From contig NC_091273.1 in NCBI RefSeq assembly GCF_042100115.1, positions 3,720,001 to 3,784,000 of the forward strand: 64,000 nt of DNA, written 5' to 3'. This DNA is from Alternaria dauci. Lineage: Eukaryota > Ascomycota > Dothideomycetes > Pleosporales > Pleosporaceae. Shown one piece after another: positions 1-11,422 of the stretch. A program made the position numbers and the translations under genes. The notes under the pieces are model-generated. The model saw nothing but the letters and a program-made list of their open reading frames with translations. It was not told where the DNA came from and made no database searches. The stretch's first letter is position 1; each line of letters starts with the position of its first letter.

Positions 1-282
1 GCGATTAAGAACGACGTAATATGAAAGATTTGGCCGATTGTTGATTCGATGCATTTCTCCGTCCTAGCAGTTGTGTTGCTCTGGAAGATCGTGGCGCTAC
101 ATGATGTGAGAAAAGAAGATGCACAGTTGACCCCACGATGATGCCACTCGAAAGAGCCCACACCGTCGGCTCGGCTAGCCTACAACAATTTAGCGTCTTC
201 GGCAAACGGGCAAGAGCCTCATCGCATGACCATATACAACACCATCCTCAGATCCTCACAACCCAAAACCCCCTCAATCAAA
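1..282. other. Upstream region of the ribokinase gene
   Basis: No gene is supported here. Short frames on both strands lack any recognisable protein pattern. The stretch ends at the ribokinase start codon and presumably holds its promoter and leader. Confidence 0.5.
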
Positions 283-1313
283 ATGTCTTCCAAACCAGCC
301 GTCATATCCGTAATCGGCTCCCTTAACGTCGACCTCGTTACCCGCACAGCGCGCGTCCCCGTCGGCGGCGAAACCCTAACCAGTGAATCCTTCAACATTG
401 GCTGGGGCGGCAAAGGCGCCAATCAAGCCGTCGCCTGTGCCCGTCTCTCGCGCACCAAAGCCCAAGCCTCGTCATCCCAGACCTCCGATGTCGAAGTGCG
501 AATGGTGGGTGCAGTGGGCGACGACGAGTTCCACGAAGGTTTCCTGAAAGCGTTGCGGGACGATGGCTTATCGACGGAAAAAGTACAGATCTTGAAGGGG
601 AAGAAGACGGGTGTTGCTGTCATCATTGTTGAGACTGGTTCTGGGGAGAATAGGATCATGTTCTGTCCTGGGGCTAATGGGGATGTCAAAGTGCAGGATC
701 TTGTTGATGAGGATGCGGGGGTTGCGCTTTTCCAGCTGGAATTGCCGTTGGAGGTTGTGTTGCATAATATGAAGACGGCAAGAGAGAAGGGCGTTGAGAC
801 TATTATTAACCCAGCGCCGGCGATACCGTTGCCGGATGAGGCGTACCATGGATTAGGTCACCTTATCGTTAACGAGACTGAAGCTGCCATTTTGTCGGGC
901 ATTGAGAAGCCAAGTTCGTGGGATGAGGTTGCTGCTGTGTTTATTGCAAGGGGCGTCAAGAATGTTATTATCACGCTTGGCGGCGAGGTAAGCCTTTCCC
1001 CCTTCGTACAGTCTGACTTGTACTAACGTGAGTCTAGGGTGTGTTCTACAAGACCGCAAAACAACAAGAGGCATCTCAGCAAGGCCACATTGTGCCAGCA
1101 CGCAAAGTCAAGGTTGTTGACACTACAGCTGCTGGTGATACATTTGCTGGCGCGTATACAGTTGCTGTCGCACGCTGGAAAGCTATGGCCCAAGGAGCAG
1201 ATTTCGATCTTGATGCTGCCATTGCGCATGCCAACCGGGCAGCGTCTATGACGGTGCAGAAAGCAGGTGCACAGTCCAGTATACCGTGGGCCGATGAAGT
1301 ACCAGAGTCATAA
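283..1313 (+). CDS. RBK1: Ribokinase (PfkB family)
   Basis: Ribokinase phosphorylates D-ribose to ribose-5-phosphate with ATP in the cytosol and feeds the pentose phosphate pathway. Two exons (283-987 and 1038-1313) flank a 50-nt GT-AG intron and give 326 aa, a usual length for the family. The N-terminus has the sugar-binding start GSLNVDLV and the first PfkB signature (GGKGANQAVA). The second exon has the C-terminal PfkB signature DTTAAGDTFAGA, whose second Asp is the catalytic base. The in-frame ATG at 226 is possible, but the one at 283 starts directly before the first beta strand as in homologues. The 3' end faces the convergent DUF829 gene 131 bp away. Function is clear from both signatures. 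Confidence 0.93.
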
Positions 1314-1444
1314 TCATCGAGAAGATCAGGCCAAGCAATTGGAATGAGAAATTCGTGTCGTAGCAGTCGAACCAATCGAGTGGCTGTACCTGTGTTTGTT
1401 CGACCTAGATTCGAGGAACATTCCAACACTTCATCCTTGAACGC

Positions 1445-2347
1445 TCAGACCTCCCACATCTTTCTCATCTCTCCCACATACACCCCCTCATTTTTCACAA
1501 AGTGATTACAGTGTGCCGTTCCCTCAAACACAACTTCACTGACATCCCAGCCCCTTTCCTTCGCCATATCCGCATGCTCAACAACATCCTTCCAATCCGT
1601 CATGCGGTCCGCTTTGCTGTACAAATAACATATTCTCTTCTTCGCGCCACCATCTATCCCACACACAAAGTCCTCATCCAACAGCGTCCGGCGAATCAAG
1701 ACCTCGGGATACTCGTATCTTCCCAATGCTACACTCGTAAACAGGCCGATAAGGATCGCGTGTACGAAGACATAGCCCGCCAACCGCAGGAGACCCGATG
1801 GCAGTGACAAAACCATGGCGTTGTAAGATTTCCAGTAATATCCTGCCGCGGGACCGGAATCCATAATGGTGCCAACCAAAGGCAGAGGCGCAGAGGTCTG
1901 AGTTTGCAAGGCGAGTAGGAGTGCCGTGGCGGAGATCGGACCGCCATTGGAAAAGGTATGAAGGAGAATTCTGGGTCCTTGATGCTTCTTCGGAATCTCT
2001 TCCGTCGCAGACACGGCGGCACCTGCTGGATAAGCGCTTTCACTGAGCACGGCGCGCACTACTTCGACAGCTGGCATGATGGCTTTGCGTTGCGTAGCAT
2101 AGGGGCTTGTGATCGATGCCACATCGCTCTGGATAAGCAGGATCTTGGCGTTGGGAGCAATGGTTCGGTAGGATCCGATGTACTTGTCGATGTGCTTTCG
2201 GGCGGCGCCAAGCCATGTGCATAGAATGACAAGTTCGCCGAGGCTGTATGACGGTGGAACATAAAGTGATATGCTTGGGCCGAGTTTGGAGAAGGATGGC
2301 GGTAGCGGAGTGGGGGTAGAAGATGTTGCTATGGAGGCGGTGGACAT
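1445..2347 (-). CDS. DUF829/TMEM53-family protein (alpha/beta-hydrolase-like)
   Basis: This is a 300-aa protein. The pattern of the N-terminal half (VILCTWLGAARKHIDKY, then QSDVASITSP) and the central HTFSNGG turn match the DUF829 family, which includes animal TMEM53 and fungal PaxU-like proteins. The Ser of FSNGG sits where an alpha/beta hydrolase has its nucleophile elbow. A hydrophobic stretch near GLLRLAGYVFVHAILIGLF may be membrane-associated. The final part keeps a conserved Asp in YSKADRMTDW and a His in GTAHCNHF that could complete a triad (inference). The frame is open upstream of 2347, but only through non-ATG codons, and the ATG at 2347 has a good context. No enzymatic activity is firmly established for the family, so the substrate is unknown. 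Confidence 0.8.
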   Translation of the reverse strand: MSTASIATSSTPTPLPPSFSKLGPSISLYVPPSYSLGELVILCTWLGAARKHIDKYIGSYRTIAPNAKILLIQSDVASITSPYATQRKAIMPAVEVVRAVLSESAYPAGAAVSATEEIPKKHQGPRILLHTFSNGGPISATALLLALQTQTSAPLPLVGTIMDSGPAAGYYWKSYNAMVLSLPSGLLRLAGYVFVHAILIGLFTSVALGRYEYPEVLIRRTLLDEDFVCGIDGGAKKRICYLYSKADRMTDWKDVVEHADMAKERGWDVSEVVFEGTAHCNHFVKNEGVYVGEMRKMWEV

Positions 2348-2768
2348 GTTGGGACGAATCAACGCTCTGGTACCTTCGAGACACTAAACGCGATCCTTAT
2401 CGCCACACACAAGAATGGACTGTGAACGAAGCTCCAATAATTTCACTGAAGATTTCTATGTCTTTGTACATGTTCACTAATCCATGACGACCTCCCGAGG
2501 CTTGCAAAACTGCGCCTTGTTTTTGTGCAAGCCATATCGGTGCCTTGAGTGTAAGCATGTATTGCTCGGGCGTACCTTGCAACAGCCGCTAACGAGGTTG
2601 GGCTGACCTTGCGAACTTGTATGCAGATGTGATTGGTCTACCATGACTTGGAAGGATTTTAGGATGGATATATGTGCAAACTCTCAGATATTGGACTCAA
2701 TTGAGGTGCCAGCCTTGACGCAACAATGACATGGCTTGGCGTGGTTGAACGATCTTCGAATGCTATCG
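2348..2768. other. Intergenic spacer
   Basis: About 420 bp between the start of the DUF829 gene and the end of the DUF726 gene, both on the minus strand. It presumably holds the DUF829 promoter and the DUF726 3' end. No gene or repeat is seen. Confidence 0.5.
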
Positions 2769-5364
2769 TTACATCAAGCCGTAATCATTATCGTCCATCG
2801 GCAACGGCTCGACCATACTTAGTTCGCCGAACTCACTGCTGACTTCTTCAGCGTCGTAGTCATAATCGTCAAAGTCATCTTGGTGCTCATTGTCGATGTT
2901 ATCATCCTTGGTAGTATCGCTTCCTTCCAAGACAAGCACTTCAGTGACAGCAATGTCGGTACCCTTTTTCTGCAGTCGGACAGCCGAATTCTCTGCATTG
3001 GGATGATCGCGTAAACCAGGGACCAGTGTTGTGTCGATAGGGATGCTTGTAGTCCTTTCGAGAGGGGCCTGGGTAGGTAGAACCGATGCTCGTGTATCAA
3101 CGTTTGAAGAGGGATACTGTTGTGTACTAGAGGGTGCGAAAGACAAACCCGACAGTTCGGAAGTGCTTGTGGGAGCAGCTGCAGGCACTGGCTCCGAGAA
3201 GTCTATCAGAGAGTTCGAAGAATCTTGAGGCGTGGGGACTGGTCGTGTTCGAGGCTCAGGGATAGGCTTCTGTGTTTGCTCGTTTGCTGCTTTGCGTTTA
3301 GACTCCTTTTGAGCCCGAGCCTTTCGCCTCTCTGCCTCCTCGAGGGCGCGTTCTTGTTCAGCCACCTTGTTGAAATCTACATCACCGAGACCAAGTTTAG
3401 CCATTATCGTACCCGCCAAGTACCGGTACCGGTCGTGCCCGCTGACAAGCTTGCTCACATCAACGTTCTCTATACCATGAACGTCCTCGACTTCGCGCAG
3501 ACCTGCGACACCTACCTGCAGTTTCGCTGACCGGTAGAGGAAGCCGAGTACGTAGTCTTCCTTGCTGTAAACATTGACAACACGCCCTGCAACGACCGAT
3601 CGTATTTGCCTCCAGCGTTTGGGGTTGGCTGGTGCAGGAGTTCCCATAAGAACGGCGGATTCAACGAGACCGAATGCATGTTGTTCCGCAAGCTCAATCA
3701 GACAAGCGTACACAACACGCGCGCCGACCGAGTATCCGGTAAGCGTGACGGGCCGCTTTCCTTGAACGCCGTCGATAAGAGCATGCGCGAGAACCTTACC
3801 AGCTTTATCCGCTCGTGCAAGTGCAACACTAAAGGGGTTATCCAAGACGCTGGCAGCTTTGACGAGGCCGAGTGGCCATAGACCGGCGTACAATGCCCCG
3901 AGAAGCGTACGACTGACTACAGCATACGTGACACCATCAAAAGCGTATCCGAAGAGCACATCGTTGAGTGAGTTGCCGAGACGCAGCATCGCGTCAAGTT
4001 CAAAACGCAATGCAAATGGCTCGGTCGTTCCAGAGTCTACCACTTCCCAGGGCTTACTGACATCGGCTGGCGAGTTCAGCCACCCGCTTACACCAATAAA
4101 GACACGCAGTCTATGCTGTTCACGTTTCTGAGGGTCACGGGCGTCTTGTTCATCAGCCCAATCAAGTTGGCGCTGGTTTGCCGGTCGATCAGGATCTGAC
4201 ACGCTTAGCTGCTAGATGAGGCCCCCTTTCTCACACTGACATACCTTGGACTGGAAGAAACTCAAAGTCTTGAATCTCCTTGGCGTACTGCTCCATTACA
4301 CGCCCTGTCATCTTGGCACCGTAGGCTCCGAACAGTGATCCGACAAGCACTGAGCTGCCCGCCAACGCACCCAAGTATGTTGAAACAACCCCAAGACCAA
4401 GTCCGCCCATGACGGTACCCAAACCAGCGGCGAGTAGGGGCGCAGCGAGACCACCCGTGACGCCGATCAGAACTGCACCGCCCACAGTCGCAAGGCCAAC
4501 CTTCCAGCGGCGCGAGGAGGCATCGTTGGACGCTTGATTCTTTGCTGTCGCTTCAGCGTCCATCTGTGAGGCAGCCGTGGTCAGGAGTCCTTGCGCGACC
4601 GACTTCTCGTGCTCGCCCAGCAGATCCGCCTCTAGTCTCAGACTACTTGTAAGACGTAGCAGCAAGATGCGCGAATATGCCGAGTACTGTTCCAAGCTGA
4701 GTAAGAGAAGCAGAAGGCAGTGCAAGATCAACACGCGTTTCTTTTCCTCGAGAGGCAGCAGTCTAGTCTCTAGGACCTCATACTGTCCATGCTTTGTATT
4801 TCCAGATTGCCTAGATGTCGCATTCGCGAAGGGGTCGACGTCGTCGAAATCGATAAGCGAGGAGATGCCCTGGTTATGCCGCTCATTTTGTGCCAACGTT
4901 TGCTTTCGCTTCGCCTTTGCTTGCCGCACAGTCTCACCTCGAACAGAGAGAACATCGCATATGCGGTGCATGACACTTGCGCGCCATTTGTCAAAGAACG
5001 TCAAGGCGCTTCGATGTAGAGCCTGCATCTGGGTAGAGTCATGCTCTTGCGATCTCTGCCTCAAAGGGGCAGGCCTTGTCGCGGTTTGTCTCGGCTCGTC
5101 GAAGCTTATAAGGTCTGGAGCGGGTGTCCTGGTATTGGGTGCAGGCGGTCGGGCCGTAGCAGAGGGCTTCGATTCGGAGTTGTTGTATGGCTCAAAGGTA
5201 GCAGTGAGATCGATTCGCATGGCATCGATGCTTAGGAGCACGAGGAGTGCCAATTCGACGCGTAGTGTGGGTGTTTCGAGGACCGATGTAAGCGATGCTC
5301 CTTCATCTTTGCTTACCTTGTCTGGAGCATTGCCAGATATCGCACTTGCAAGGTTCGAGAACAT
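2769..5364 (-). CDS. DUF726 membrane protein (TMCO4/Mil1-like, hydrolase fold)
   Basis: Two exons (5364-4245 and 4195-2769) are joined by a 49-nt GT-AG intron at 4196-4244 and give 848 aa. The acceptor is the only nearby one that restores the frame, giving the joint LPVQ-D-PDRP. The first exon ends in a long Gly/Ala/Leu-rich hydrophobic segment (about residues 290-350) that looks like paired membrane helices. The second exon has the DUF726 core with RVFIGVSGWL and the nucleophile elbow GYSVGA, Ser near residue 529. Family members are human TMCO4 and yeast Mil1 (YFL034W), the latter linked to clathrin-adaptor trafficking. The C-terminal 300 residues are low-complexity, with a charged coiled-coil start and an acidic tail that includes a DDYDYDAEE stretch. 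Catalytic activity is inferred from the elbow only. Confidence 0.85.
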
Positions 5365-6016
5365 GGTGGCCTAGTAGAGCATCAAGAAGCAGAATACAGG
5401 AATATACCCTCAACGACAAGGGAAGGGCCGTCGTGAACCGCGCCACTTGATTGCTGGGCGCCTGAGTCGCAGAGCTCGGCCCCCATGATATCGGGTACCA
5501 CCATCCTTTGGGTTACCCCTGGCACGAAACCGGACGTGAGAGATCCAAATCTATGAAGCGTGGCTAACGAGAACCCGGACGCGTTTCTATTGTCGTTTGG
5601 TGGGGGAAATGAGGCAGATGGATTATAAGCGTGGTGTACGTCGCGACGAAGCGTGATCTCGCGACAGGTGGGATGCCCCCACTCCAGCCGGCCCGGGCCT
5701 ACTTAGCGCGATTGGCCAGGCACAAGATCTCGGGCAGGCATCTTGCTCTGGTTTGCTATCCTAACATGCAGCACTCTAGAACGTTTACATGTATTCTTTC
5801 GTGCTTACTATATGCTCATGTTCATAGCTGCGTCTATTAAAAATACACCGCTTTGGAGAAAGAGCAATCTAAGCTCAAAAGTGGACGAGTAGCACACCAC
5901 AGAACAGAAGTAGACTAGCAGGTCAACGTGCGTGGTATAAAGAGTTTCAGATGGACTCGTTGTATATCGTCAGTAATTAAGTGGCCTTACAGCCCGTGGT
6001 ATATATGGTCATCAGC
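5365..6016. other. Intergenic spacer (DUF726 promoter, ERG20 3' side)
   Basis: About 650 bp between two minus-strand genes. It should contain the DUF726 promoter next to 5365 and the ERG20 terminator next to 6016. Short frames here show no protein-like pattern. Confidence 0.5.
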
Positions 6017-7120
6017 TCATTTGCTCCTCTTGTAGATCTTCTGGAGGAAGACCTCAAAGACCTCCTTCTTCAAGCCCTCGCTCTCATCGACCTTGTCGAT
6101 CTTGGCCCTCAAGTCGGCAACGCGCTCCTCTTCCCACTGCTCGTAAAAGTCCTTCAGCTTCAGCTCATGGTACAGCTCCTTGACCTTGGCCTCCTTCTGT
6201 GAGTCCTTTTGGCCGTAGTTCTCGTCTAGCAATTTCCGTTGCTCGGGATTGACCTTCTTCAGAGCCTGGTTGATCAGCCATGAGCACTTGTTGTCCATGA
6301 TATCTGTGCCAATCTTGCCGAGAACGGAAGGGTCGGCGAAAGCGTCAAGGTAGTCATCCTGTGCCTGGAAGTATTCGCCCATGGGGATGAGAATATCTTC
6401 TGCAGTCTGCAGGTTCTTGGGTGTGGCTGCACCGGCATAGTAGAGGGCCAGTGCGACTGGGAGATAGAAAGAGTAGTAGGCAGTCTTGTAGATGACAATG
6501 AAACTGAACTTGTCGAGACTGAAGTTGTCGAGGTTGACATCGTCTTCGGGTGCAGTCAGCAGGTCGCACAGCTGGCCGCATTCCGTCTGGAATGTAACCT
6601 CGTGGAACAGCTCCATCATGTCGACGTAGCTCTTCTCCTGGCGGAAGTGCTTCTTGAGGAGTACGTAGATGGACGACTCGAGCATAAAGGCGTCGTTGAT
6701 GGCGATCATGCCAACCTTGGGTGCAAGGTACCAGCACGGGCTACCACGGCGGGTCTTTGAAGAGTCCATGATGTCGTCGGAAACCAGGAAGAAGGCCTGG
6801 AGGAGTTCGATCATCCATCCTAGCAGAGCAGCACGGAAGTATTCCTCTGATGACGGGTCGAGAGGCTTGCCCTGGAGGATTGAAGTCGTGTCAATGACAG
6901 ACATGCCACGGTTACATTTTCCGCCAACCGTGTTGTAGTCGAGCGACTATGTGGTGTGGTAAGCAAGCCGGACCCTGGATGGATGCACAGTCCGGGGTGG
7001 ACATACCTTGGTGAACCAATCAAGGGGCTGCTGAGGCAATTTGTATCGGTTGCAGTGTTCCTGCAGGTCGGCCACGATGCGTGGCCATACGCTTTCGAAT
7101 TCCTTGAGAGTGGTAGGCAT
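6017..7120 (-). CDS. ERG20: Farnesyl diphosphate synthase
   Basis: The enzyme condenses IPP with DMAPP and then with GPP to give farnesyl diphosphate, the branch point to sterols, dolichol, ubiquinone and protein prenylation. Exon 1 (7120-7007) and exon 2 (6946-6017) flank a 60-nt intron and give 347 aa, the usual fungal length. The exon joint reads [15 protein letters not shown], as in homologues. The first aspartate-rich motif DDIMD is at about residues 95-99, followed by SKTRRG. The second, DDYLD, is at about 235-239. Both bind the Mg-diphosphate groups. The short side chains just before DDIMD (AFFLVS) keep the aromatic pair that limits chain length to C15. The start at 7120 is the only ATG directly before the conserved first helix. 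It is divergent from the CDC23 gene. Confidence 0.96.
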
Positions 7121-7379
7121 CTTGCACGCAGTGAATTGGGTATCTTGACAGAGCAGCGTCAAGATAAAGGGGCCGTAGCAGATGTAGGGGTACGGGCGGT
7201 GAAGGCGTGGAATTTCCGCCGCGGTCAAAGGTTCCGCCGGGCCATTGTTTGGAGCCCCACCCCGCCGCTACAGGAAGCTCACCATCAACACGCGCATCCG
7301 TGGCAGCGACATCGCGCGAGAGTGCACCGGACAATGACGTGAAGTAAATACGACGCATACCCCCTCTGATATCGACGCG
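7121..7379. promoter_or_regulatory. Shared divergent promoter region of ERG20 and CDC23
   Basis: Only 259 bp separate the ERG20 start (minus) from the CDC23 start (plus), so both promoters and leaders must lie here. It is C/G-rich with no clear TATA box on either side, which fits constitutive housekeeping transcription (inference). Confidence 0.6.
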
Positions 7380-9380
7380 ATGGGCACCTTGTCACAGGCC
7401 GACGAGGCCCAATTGAAGGCCCAACTCCAGGACGCCGTCATCGGGTGTACCGAGCGATGTCTCTATCACTCTGCGAAATGGTACGTGCCAAGTATTTAAT
7501 GTGCCGACGTTTGCATGCTGATGTTGACAAGGGCCGCAGAACTCCTCGATTCGCTTCCCTCGGCCGACGACGACGACGATGCCTCGGACACCGACGTTGA
7601 CTCTCCCATGTCGGACGCGCAACGTCCGCAAACACCCAACCTCATACGCAAAGACCCCACAGAAGCGCGTTTGGAAGCACGTGAAGCGCACAAGTTCCTC
7701 CTCGCCAAGACGTACTTCGACTGCCGTGAATATGACCGGTGCGCCGCCGTCTTCCTGCCTGGCCCTCTGCCCAAGGGCGCGTCTCAGGCACCTTCCATGC
7801 CGCCGGCCAAGTCGAAGCAGGGGGCCAAAGCGAAGGCCAAGATGGTCACCCCGTCCAAGTCGAAGCTTTCCAACGACACAATGAAAGGCATCAGTCAAAA
7901 GTCGCTGTTCCTTGCACTCTATGCAAAGTACATTGCCGGAGAGAAGCGCATGAACGAGGATAGCGAGATGATTCTCGGTCCTCAAGATGGCGGCGTCACC
8001 TTGAACAAGGAGCTACCGACGGTCGCGGCTGTTCTAGAAGAATGGTTCAGAGATCTGCCCAATAGCGGGCGGCAACCGCAGGGCTGGCTAGAGTACTTGT
8101 ACGGCATGGTGCTGGCCAAGGGAAAGAACGAGCAACTCGCCATCGACTACCTCGTCAAGAGTGTCCACCAGTATACCTACAACTGGGGTGCGTGGCAGGA
8201 GCTGCAAGCTCTACTCAGCACCATGGAAGAGCTCAACAACATCGTCCCACGGTTACCACAGAATCTGATGACTTTCATCTTCCACGTTACGTCGTCCCAG
8301 GAGCTCTATGTTGTCACCGAACAGATTCATACCTCCCTGTCGCAAATACTGTCCATTTTCCCTTCATCGGCGTTTCTAAAGACCCAACGGGCCTTGCTGC
8401 ACTACCACAATAAAGACTTCGACGACGCCGAACAGATCTTCTCTGACTTGCTCATATCAGATCCCCACCGCGTCGACCATCTGGACAACTACTCCAACAT
8501 CTTGTACGTCATGGGCATGCGACCCAAGCTTGCATTCTTGGCTCAACTTGCTACAGCGACCGACAAGTTTCGACCAGAGACGTGCTGTGTAGTCGGAAAT
8601 TACTACTCCCTGAAGTCGGAGCATGAGAAGGCCGTCATGTACTTCCGGAGAGCTCTGACTCTAGATCGAACGTTCCTTTCTGCGTGGACGCTCATGGGTC
8701 ATGAGTTTGTTGAGATGAAGAACACTCATGCTGCCATTGAGTCATACCGTCGTGCGGTCGATGTCAATCGCAAAGACTACCGAGCATGGTACGGACTTGG
8801 TCAAACATATGAAGTGCTGGAGATGCACTCATATGCCCTCTTCTATCACCAGCGCGCCGCTGCACTACGACCTTACGACCCCAAGTTATGGATGGCTGTC
8901 GGCCAATGTTTCGGCAGAGTGGGCAAGATAATGAATGGCATTAGATCATACAAGCGCGCCTTGGTGGCAGGATCATACTATGACGCCGGTGTTGGTGCCT
9001 CTTTCGGCAGCGGCGAGGTCACTGGCCTCGGAGGCGGTATCCTCGATCCGGAAGTTCTCTACCAGATCGCCTTGCTATACGAGAGGATAAACAACATGAG
9101 CGAATGCGCTGCATACATGGAACTGGTGCTTGCACAAGAAGAAGGCCCGGATTACGAGGAAGTGGGCTCCGAAGGCGCTGGTGGTGTCGGAGTCACTGCA
9201 ACCACCAGTAAGGCCCGGCTCTGGCTCGCCCGATGGGAGTACATGCGTGGAATGTACCAGCGAGCCATGGAATTGGCAAATGAACTTTGCCAAGATGGCG
9301 TGGAAGTTGAAGATGCTAAAGCGCTGGTGAGGGACATTAGAGCACGTATGGAGCGCGGCGGAGGGGACGCAGAAGATTGA
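7380..9380 (+). CDS. CDC23: Anaphase-promoting complex subunit 8 (Cdc23)
   Basis: APC8/Cdc23 is a TPR scaffold subunit of the anaphase-promoting complex, the ubiquitin ligase that drives exit from mitosis. Exon 1 (7380-7480) and exon 2 (7532-9380) flank a 51-nt intron that splits a Trp codon, giving 649 aa, close to yeast Cdc23. The N-terminal block (ERCLYHSAKWAAELLDSL) is the family's own N-terminal domain. RMNEDSEMILGPQDG is a hallmark of Cdc23 orthologues. Tandem TPR units fill about residues 270-540; recognisable ones include NYYSLKSEHEKAVMYFRRAL and AWYGLGQTYEVLEMHSYALF. An acidic low-complexity insert after the first exon (DDDDDASDTDVDSPMSD) is typical of filamentous fungi and may be phosphorylated (inference). 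Confidence 0.93.
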
Positions 9381-9552
9381 TTTGGCACAGCGTCTCAATG
9401 ATTTAGGCATTTGCAGGCGTACAGGTATGATACCCAAAGCAATATTGGATCGCGACATGTATCTCATACTACTACTTGATAGCGCGTTACAGGATTCCCA
9501 TACATTTCTACCTCTTCGGTTCAAAGACACTCAGTGCAATCAGCGTGAACGT

Positions 9553-10026
9553 CTACTTGCCGTACAGATGTGCTGTCCTACCTTCACCCCACCGAGGATT
9601 GCCACCATGCTTCTTTTCCCAACGCTTATCCTCGTCTTCCATCTCCCTCATCCTCAGACCTCCATCTATCTTCTTCACCCAGCTTCCTGGTTTGAACTCC
9701 CCAATGTCTTTGCTCTTCTCTTCATCCACCTTGTTGTTCACGTTGCTCTCTTCACTTGAGTTTTTGCGATTGGCTTCTGCCAAAGCTGGATCCTCAGCTT
9801 TTCGCATCCGCAGCTCGGCTGTGATATAGTTCAATGTCCGTTGCATGTCTCGCGCGTCGTGGCCGCGGCAATCCAGGATCCAGAGTTGGTGTGTAATTGA
9901 GGTGTGGGCAGACAGGAGTGAGAGGGTGTCGCAGAGGCGGATAGCAGATGGGTTCCAGGGGTGGGTATGGGAAAAGGCGTTGAGGGCTGGAGGGGAAGAC
10001 ATTGTAGATGATTGTGGTGTTGACAT
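9553..10026 (-). CDS. Hypothetical protein, 157 aa
   Basis: I do not recognise this protein. The first half is helical (WNPSAIRLCDTLSLLSAH, then ITHQLWILDCRGHDARDMQRTLNYITAELRMRK) with a regular heptad-like spacing. The second half is charged and ends in a Trp/Gly-rich tail (KPGSWVKKIDGG, RWGEGRTAHLYGK). The compact helical start and defined C-terminus look like a real conserved small protein rather than noise. It is convergent with CDC23 and 172 bp from it. The start at 10026 is the only ATG with a sensible protein before the helix. No signal peptide or membrane segment is visible. Confidence 0.6.
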   Translation of the reverse strand: MSTPQSSTMSSPPALNAFSHTHPWNPSAIRLCDTLSLLSAHTSITHQLWILDCRGHDARDMQRTLNYITAELRMRKAEDPALAEANRKNSSEESNVNNKVDEEKSKDIGEFKPGSWVKKIDGGLRMREMEDEDKRWEKKHGGNPRWGEGRTAHLYGK

Positions 10027-10336
10027 TCTGCGAGAATCCAGAGTCAGGATATGAATTGCGGGTGGAAGTATGGTTGAACGTGGGTGTGCGAGAAGTAGGG
10101 ATCAATGTTGAAACGTAAGTCGTGGATCTGTGGAGGCTTGCTGATGTGACAGGGAAACACGCAGGATATGTGTGGTTATATGTACAACATCCAAGCTGGG
10201 TATTGTGAAGAGACCCTGTGTTGCCAATCACTATAGTCGCAACAGCGCCACGATTAGTTGGCGCAGTGTGTATTATTGGCATATGCACGTCGCGATTCAC
10301 AACTTCCGGGAGCGATTTGAGCAGCACAGCGCGAGG

Positions 10337-10777
10337 ATGCTCACTGGAGCAACAGGAGATGGTGGGAACAACAACATGCAGCTGCTGTCAGCGCCAGCGC
10401 AGCTACGGCAAGATAGTATCGAGCGACAGCAAGTACAGCCACAAATGCAAGTTCAGCAGCCAGCTCAGCAAGGATTGAATCCGGTACCATTTGCTCAACA
10501 ATAGCTTGGGCTACAGCCCCCACAGCTGGGTCTCATGTAGCAGCAACAGGCTCCTATGCAGCAGAGTGTCTTTTGATACTCACAGTAACAGCCTCAGTCC
10601 TTCAAGATTTCCACTCCGGTAGCTACGTTTACTTCGGCGTCTGTCCCAGTGCAGAATGTTTTGATTAAACGGATTGGCAGACCAAGAATCGTGTACCTGG
10701 GTCGCCTTAGGAGACTGCGTAGTCAGGACCGGCCTATTATAGTAGCGATATTAATTGAGTTTGGTAATTGTGCGTGA
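10337..10777 (+). pseudogene. Gln-rich coding relic with four in-frame stops
   Basis: Reading from the ATG at 10337, one frame stays coding-like for about 147 codons but is broken by TAG (10502), TAG (10538), TGA (10574) and TAA (10586) before a final TGA at 10775. The first part is Gln-rich (for example ERQQVQPQMQVQQPAQQ). Gln codons continue on both sides of the stops, and three of the four stops (TAG, TAG, TAA) are one C-to-T change from CAG or CAA. After the last inner stop the frame continues with a basic stretch containing RIGRPRIVYLGRLRRLR. This is what repeat-induced point mutation or slow decay of a CAG/CAA-rich gene would leave (inference). The original function is unknown. Confidence 0.5.
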
Positions 10778-11179
10778 TCGATTCAAGGGTGGAAGTTGTA
10801 TAAGGGCAACGGCAATAACGAAGGTGTTCAATAATGGATTGCCTTTTCAGTGGCATATAGTCGAAGACAACGATCCTGTACTAATAAAAGCTCTCTAACG
10901 TGAATGGCTTGATATGTGCTTCCATTTATTGATTGTACTTGTCGACCAAACGAAGAAATAAGGCCCCAAGGACACGTCAACATAACAGCGAAGCATCAGG
11001 AACAATTTGATCCATTCCATCAGTAATCATCACACTCGAATTTTATGCTTCGTACTATTTTACGGTATCTTCAATCATGGTAGTCGACTAAGTACACGTG
11101 ACCATTTTGTGTGGTTAGAATTTAACAGCCACACGTACGTGCCAACAACTCCAAACGAGGTGATTTGTTCGGCGACAAA

Positions 11180-11196
11180 GGGGGGGGGGGGGGGGG
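11180..11196 (+). repeat. G17 homopolymer
   Basis: A run of 17 consecutive G residues in an AT-rich spacer. Its length may be unreliable in the assembly. Confidence 0.85.
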
Positions 11197-11415
11197 CTAC
11201 CTATCTACTTGGACACCATGATATCAAAATCTTGCCACTACCTACGGTATGTATTCAAGGGCATTAAGTTCTGGGTTCTGATCGTCATATTCACATGCGA
11301 GGTTGTAGTAGGTAGTGATCCGCCGTAACGACGTTGTCTAAGGATCACACGCGCGTGGCAATGCCAACATCCGAGACTTCAACGCATGTGCAGAAAATCA
11401 TGGCCAGACTTCTGA

Positions 11416-11422
11416 TATAAAT
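11416..11422 (+). promoter_or_regulatory. Candidate TATA box of the 11563 gene
   Basis: TATAAAT lies about 140 bp upstream of the ATG at 11563. Spacing and sequence fit a fungal TATA element, but there is no expression evidence. Confidence 0.35.

Noticed and set aside
4577..5374. 265-codon open frame on the plus strand
   Set aside because: It is the antisense of DUF726 exon 1, which has a clear family match; no protein pattern of its own.
7392..7985. 197-codon minus-strand frame
   Set aside because: Antisense of CDC23 exons; Arg- and Gly-rich shadow composition.
11180..11196. Telomere or centromere-like signal
   Set aside because: A plain G homopolymer without TTAGGG units or flanking repeats.
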